From assembly GCA_018665505.1 (NCBI GenBank), contig JABJCS010000452.1:1-7249 (forward strand): a stretch of DNA of 7,249 nt. Direction: 5' to 3'. A program made the position numbers and the translations under genes. The first letter of the stretch is position 1, and each line of letters starts with the position of its first letter. Of the stretch, positions 6,569-7,249 are shown piece by piece. The stretch is from Alphaproteobacteria bacterium. Lineage in GTDB: Bacteria; Pseudomonadota; Alphaproteobacteria; UBA8366. The notes under the pieces are model-generated. The model was not told the DNA's origin. It worked only from the letters and a program-made list of their open reading frames with translations, and made no database searches.

Positions 6569-7249
6569 TGCGAAGACCACGGAACGGGAAGTAATATTCG
6601 ACGGTGTCGGTGTCGCTGCGGGTATTGCGATCGGACCCGCCCATGTTGTCGAGAGCGGCACCTTGAACGTGCCCGAATACAAACTTGCCCGGAACCAGGT
6701 TCCAGCCGAGATCGAGCGATTCCATGCCGCGCTAGAGCGGTCCCGGGTCCAGATTGAAAAACTCCGGGGTAAGACTCGAAATCTGCCGCCCGCGGTTGCG
6801 GAGGAACTTGGATTTCTCCTTGATGCTCATTTGCAAATGCTCGCAGGGTCACGATTGGTTCGCGGTGTCGAGCGCCGCATTCAAGAAGACCGGCGTAACG
6901 CGGAGGCCGCCATTCAATCCGAAATCTCCGGTATCGTCCGCGGCTTCGCCGAGTTGGACGACACCTATATGGCGGCGCGGATGCAGGATATTCGCGATGT
7001 CGGAACGCGCGTCATTCGGAGCCTCACGAAGGCGCAATACCAAGAGTTCAAGATGGCGCCAAAGGGCAGTGTTATCGTCGCGGCGGAGATAACACCGGCG
7101 GATACCGCGCTCATGGAACCCGGCGAAATCGCCGGGTTCGCCACCGACATGGGCGGTGCTGAAGGACATACCGCTATCATGGCGCGGTCGCTCGAGTTGC
7201 CGGCGGTGCTGGGTGTGCCGGACCTTTCGGCATCGATTAACTCCGGCGA
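6558..7249 (+). CDS. ptsI: PTS enzyme I (PEP-protein phosphotransferase), 3' end cut off by the window edge
   Basis: Takes phosphate from PEP onto a histidine and passes it to HPr. From ATG 6558 the frame is open for 230 codons up to the right edge; the family is about 570-590 residues, so only the N-terminal HPr-binding and phosphohistidine part is seen. The opening FDGVGVAAGIAIGPAHVV is the usual enzyme I start, with no GAF domain before it, so it is not the nitrogen-type PtsP. A helical HPr-binding region follows (FLLDAHLQML within it), then GGAEGHTAIMARSLELPAVLG, with the phospho-accepting histidine at H204, equivalent to H189 of E. coli. The PEP-binding C-terminal domain lies outside. 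The ATG overlaps the ptsH stop (11 bases); the ribosome site is weak (GGTAAG at 6541), so coupling to ptsH is likely. The gene may be named ptsI or ptsP in relatives. Confidence 0.95.
   Translation, partial: MKTDAKTTEREVIFDGVGVAAGIAIGPAHVVESGTLNVPEYKLARNQVPAEIERFHAALERSRVQIEKLRGKTRNLPPAVAEELGFLLDAHLQMLAGSRLVRGVERRIQEDRRNAEAAIQSEISGIVRGFAELDDTYMAARMQDIRDVGTRVIRSLTKAQYQEFKMAPKGSVIVAAEITPADTALMEPGEIAGFATDMGGAEGHTAIMARSLELPAVLGVPDLSASINSG

Noticed and set aside
6233..6682. 149-codon minus-strand ORF opposite manX, ptsH and enzyme I
   Set aside because: Same reason: a shadow of three well-supported genes, with no family resemblance.
6256..6852. 198-codon minus-strand ORF opposite ptsH and enzyme I
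   Set aside because: Antisense to two genes with intact catalytic motifs; no recognisable domain.
6558..7249. Enzyme I read as nitrogen-type PtsP
   Set aside because: The N-terminal GAF domain of PtsP is missing; the enzyme I domain begins within about 15 residues of the start.

Overview
The window is a stretch of alphaproteobacterial chromosome. The evidence is the joint presence of a ChvG/ChvI two-component pair, a short core-only HPr kinase, RapZ, a mannose-family EIIA, HPr and enzyme I in one gene string, next to ATP-dependent PEP carboxykinase. This association is known in Alphaproteobacteria. Several family-level details (GMSGAGRSS P-loop in RapZ, GLHARAAAKF in HPr, GGAEGHTAIMAR in enzyme I) suggest a lineage outside the classical Rhizobiales, perhaps Rhodospirillales-like, but this placement is an inference from memory of sequences and not a phylogeny.

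Left part (1-1966, minus strand): pckA enters from the left edge and is cut there, so its C-terminal quarter or so is missing. Upstream of it, in the same direction, lies a complete SCO1/SenC copper chaperone gene. The 157-base gap between them carries short repeats that look like a regulatory region for pckA: three GTCAA repeats, a GTGAC/GTCAC inverted repeat, paired GTNACAT words, and a hairpin just before the pckA ribosome binding site.

Middle (1967-2194): a 228-base divergent intergenic region between senC and chvI, with a palindromic ATTATAAT that contains a consensus -10 word in both directions.

Right part (2195-7249, plus strand): seven co-directional genes, chvI, chvG, hprK, rapZ, manX, ptsH and enzyme I (cut by the right edge). 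Four of the six junctions overlap (GTGA, GTGA, ATGA and an 11-base overlap); the other two have gaps of 33 and 15 bases. This looks like one transcription unit.

How they work together: ChvG/ChvI is an envelope and acid/host-signal sensor-regulator pair. Enzyme I, HPr and EIIA-Man form a phosphorelay fed by PEP, with HprK modifying HPr at the serine site. No sugar permease is present here, so the PTS is probably regulatory. PckA makes PEP from oxaloacetate and so supplies the phosphodonor for that relay. No tRNA, rRNA, CRISPR, insertion sequence or phage gene was seen. I see no convincing new system; the points worth a second look are the control region in front of pckA, the senC insertion between pckA and chvI, and the arginine in the RapZ P-loop.
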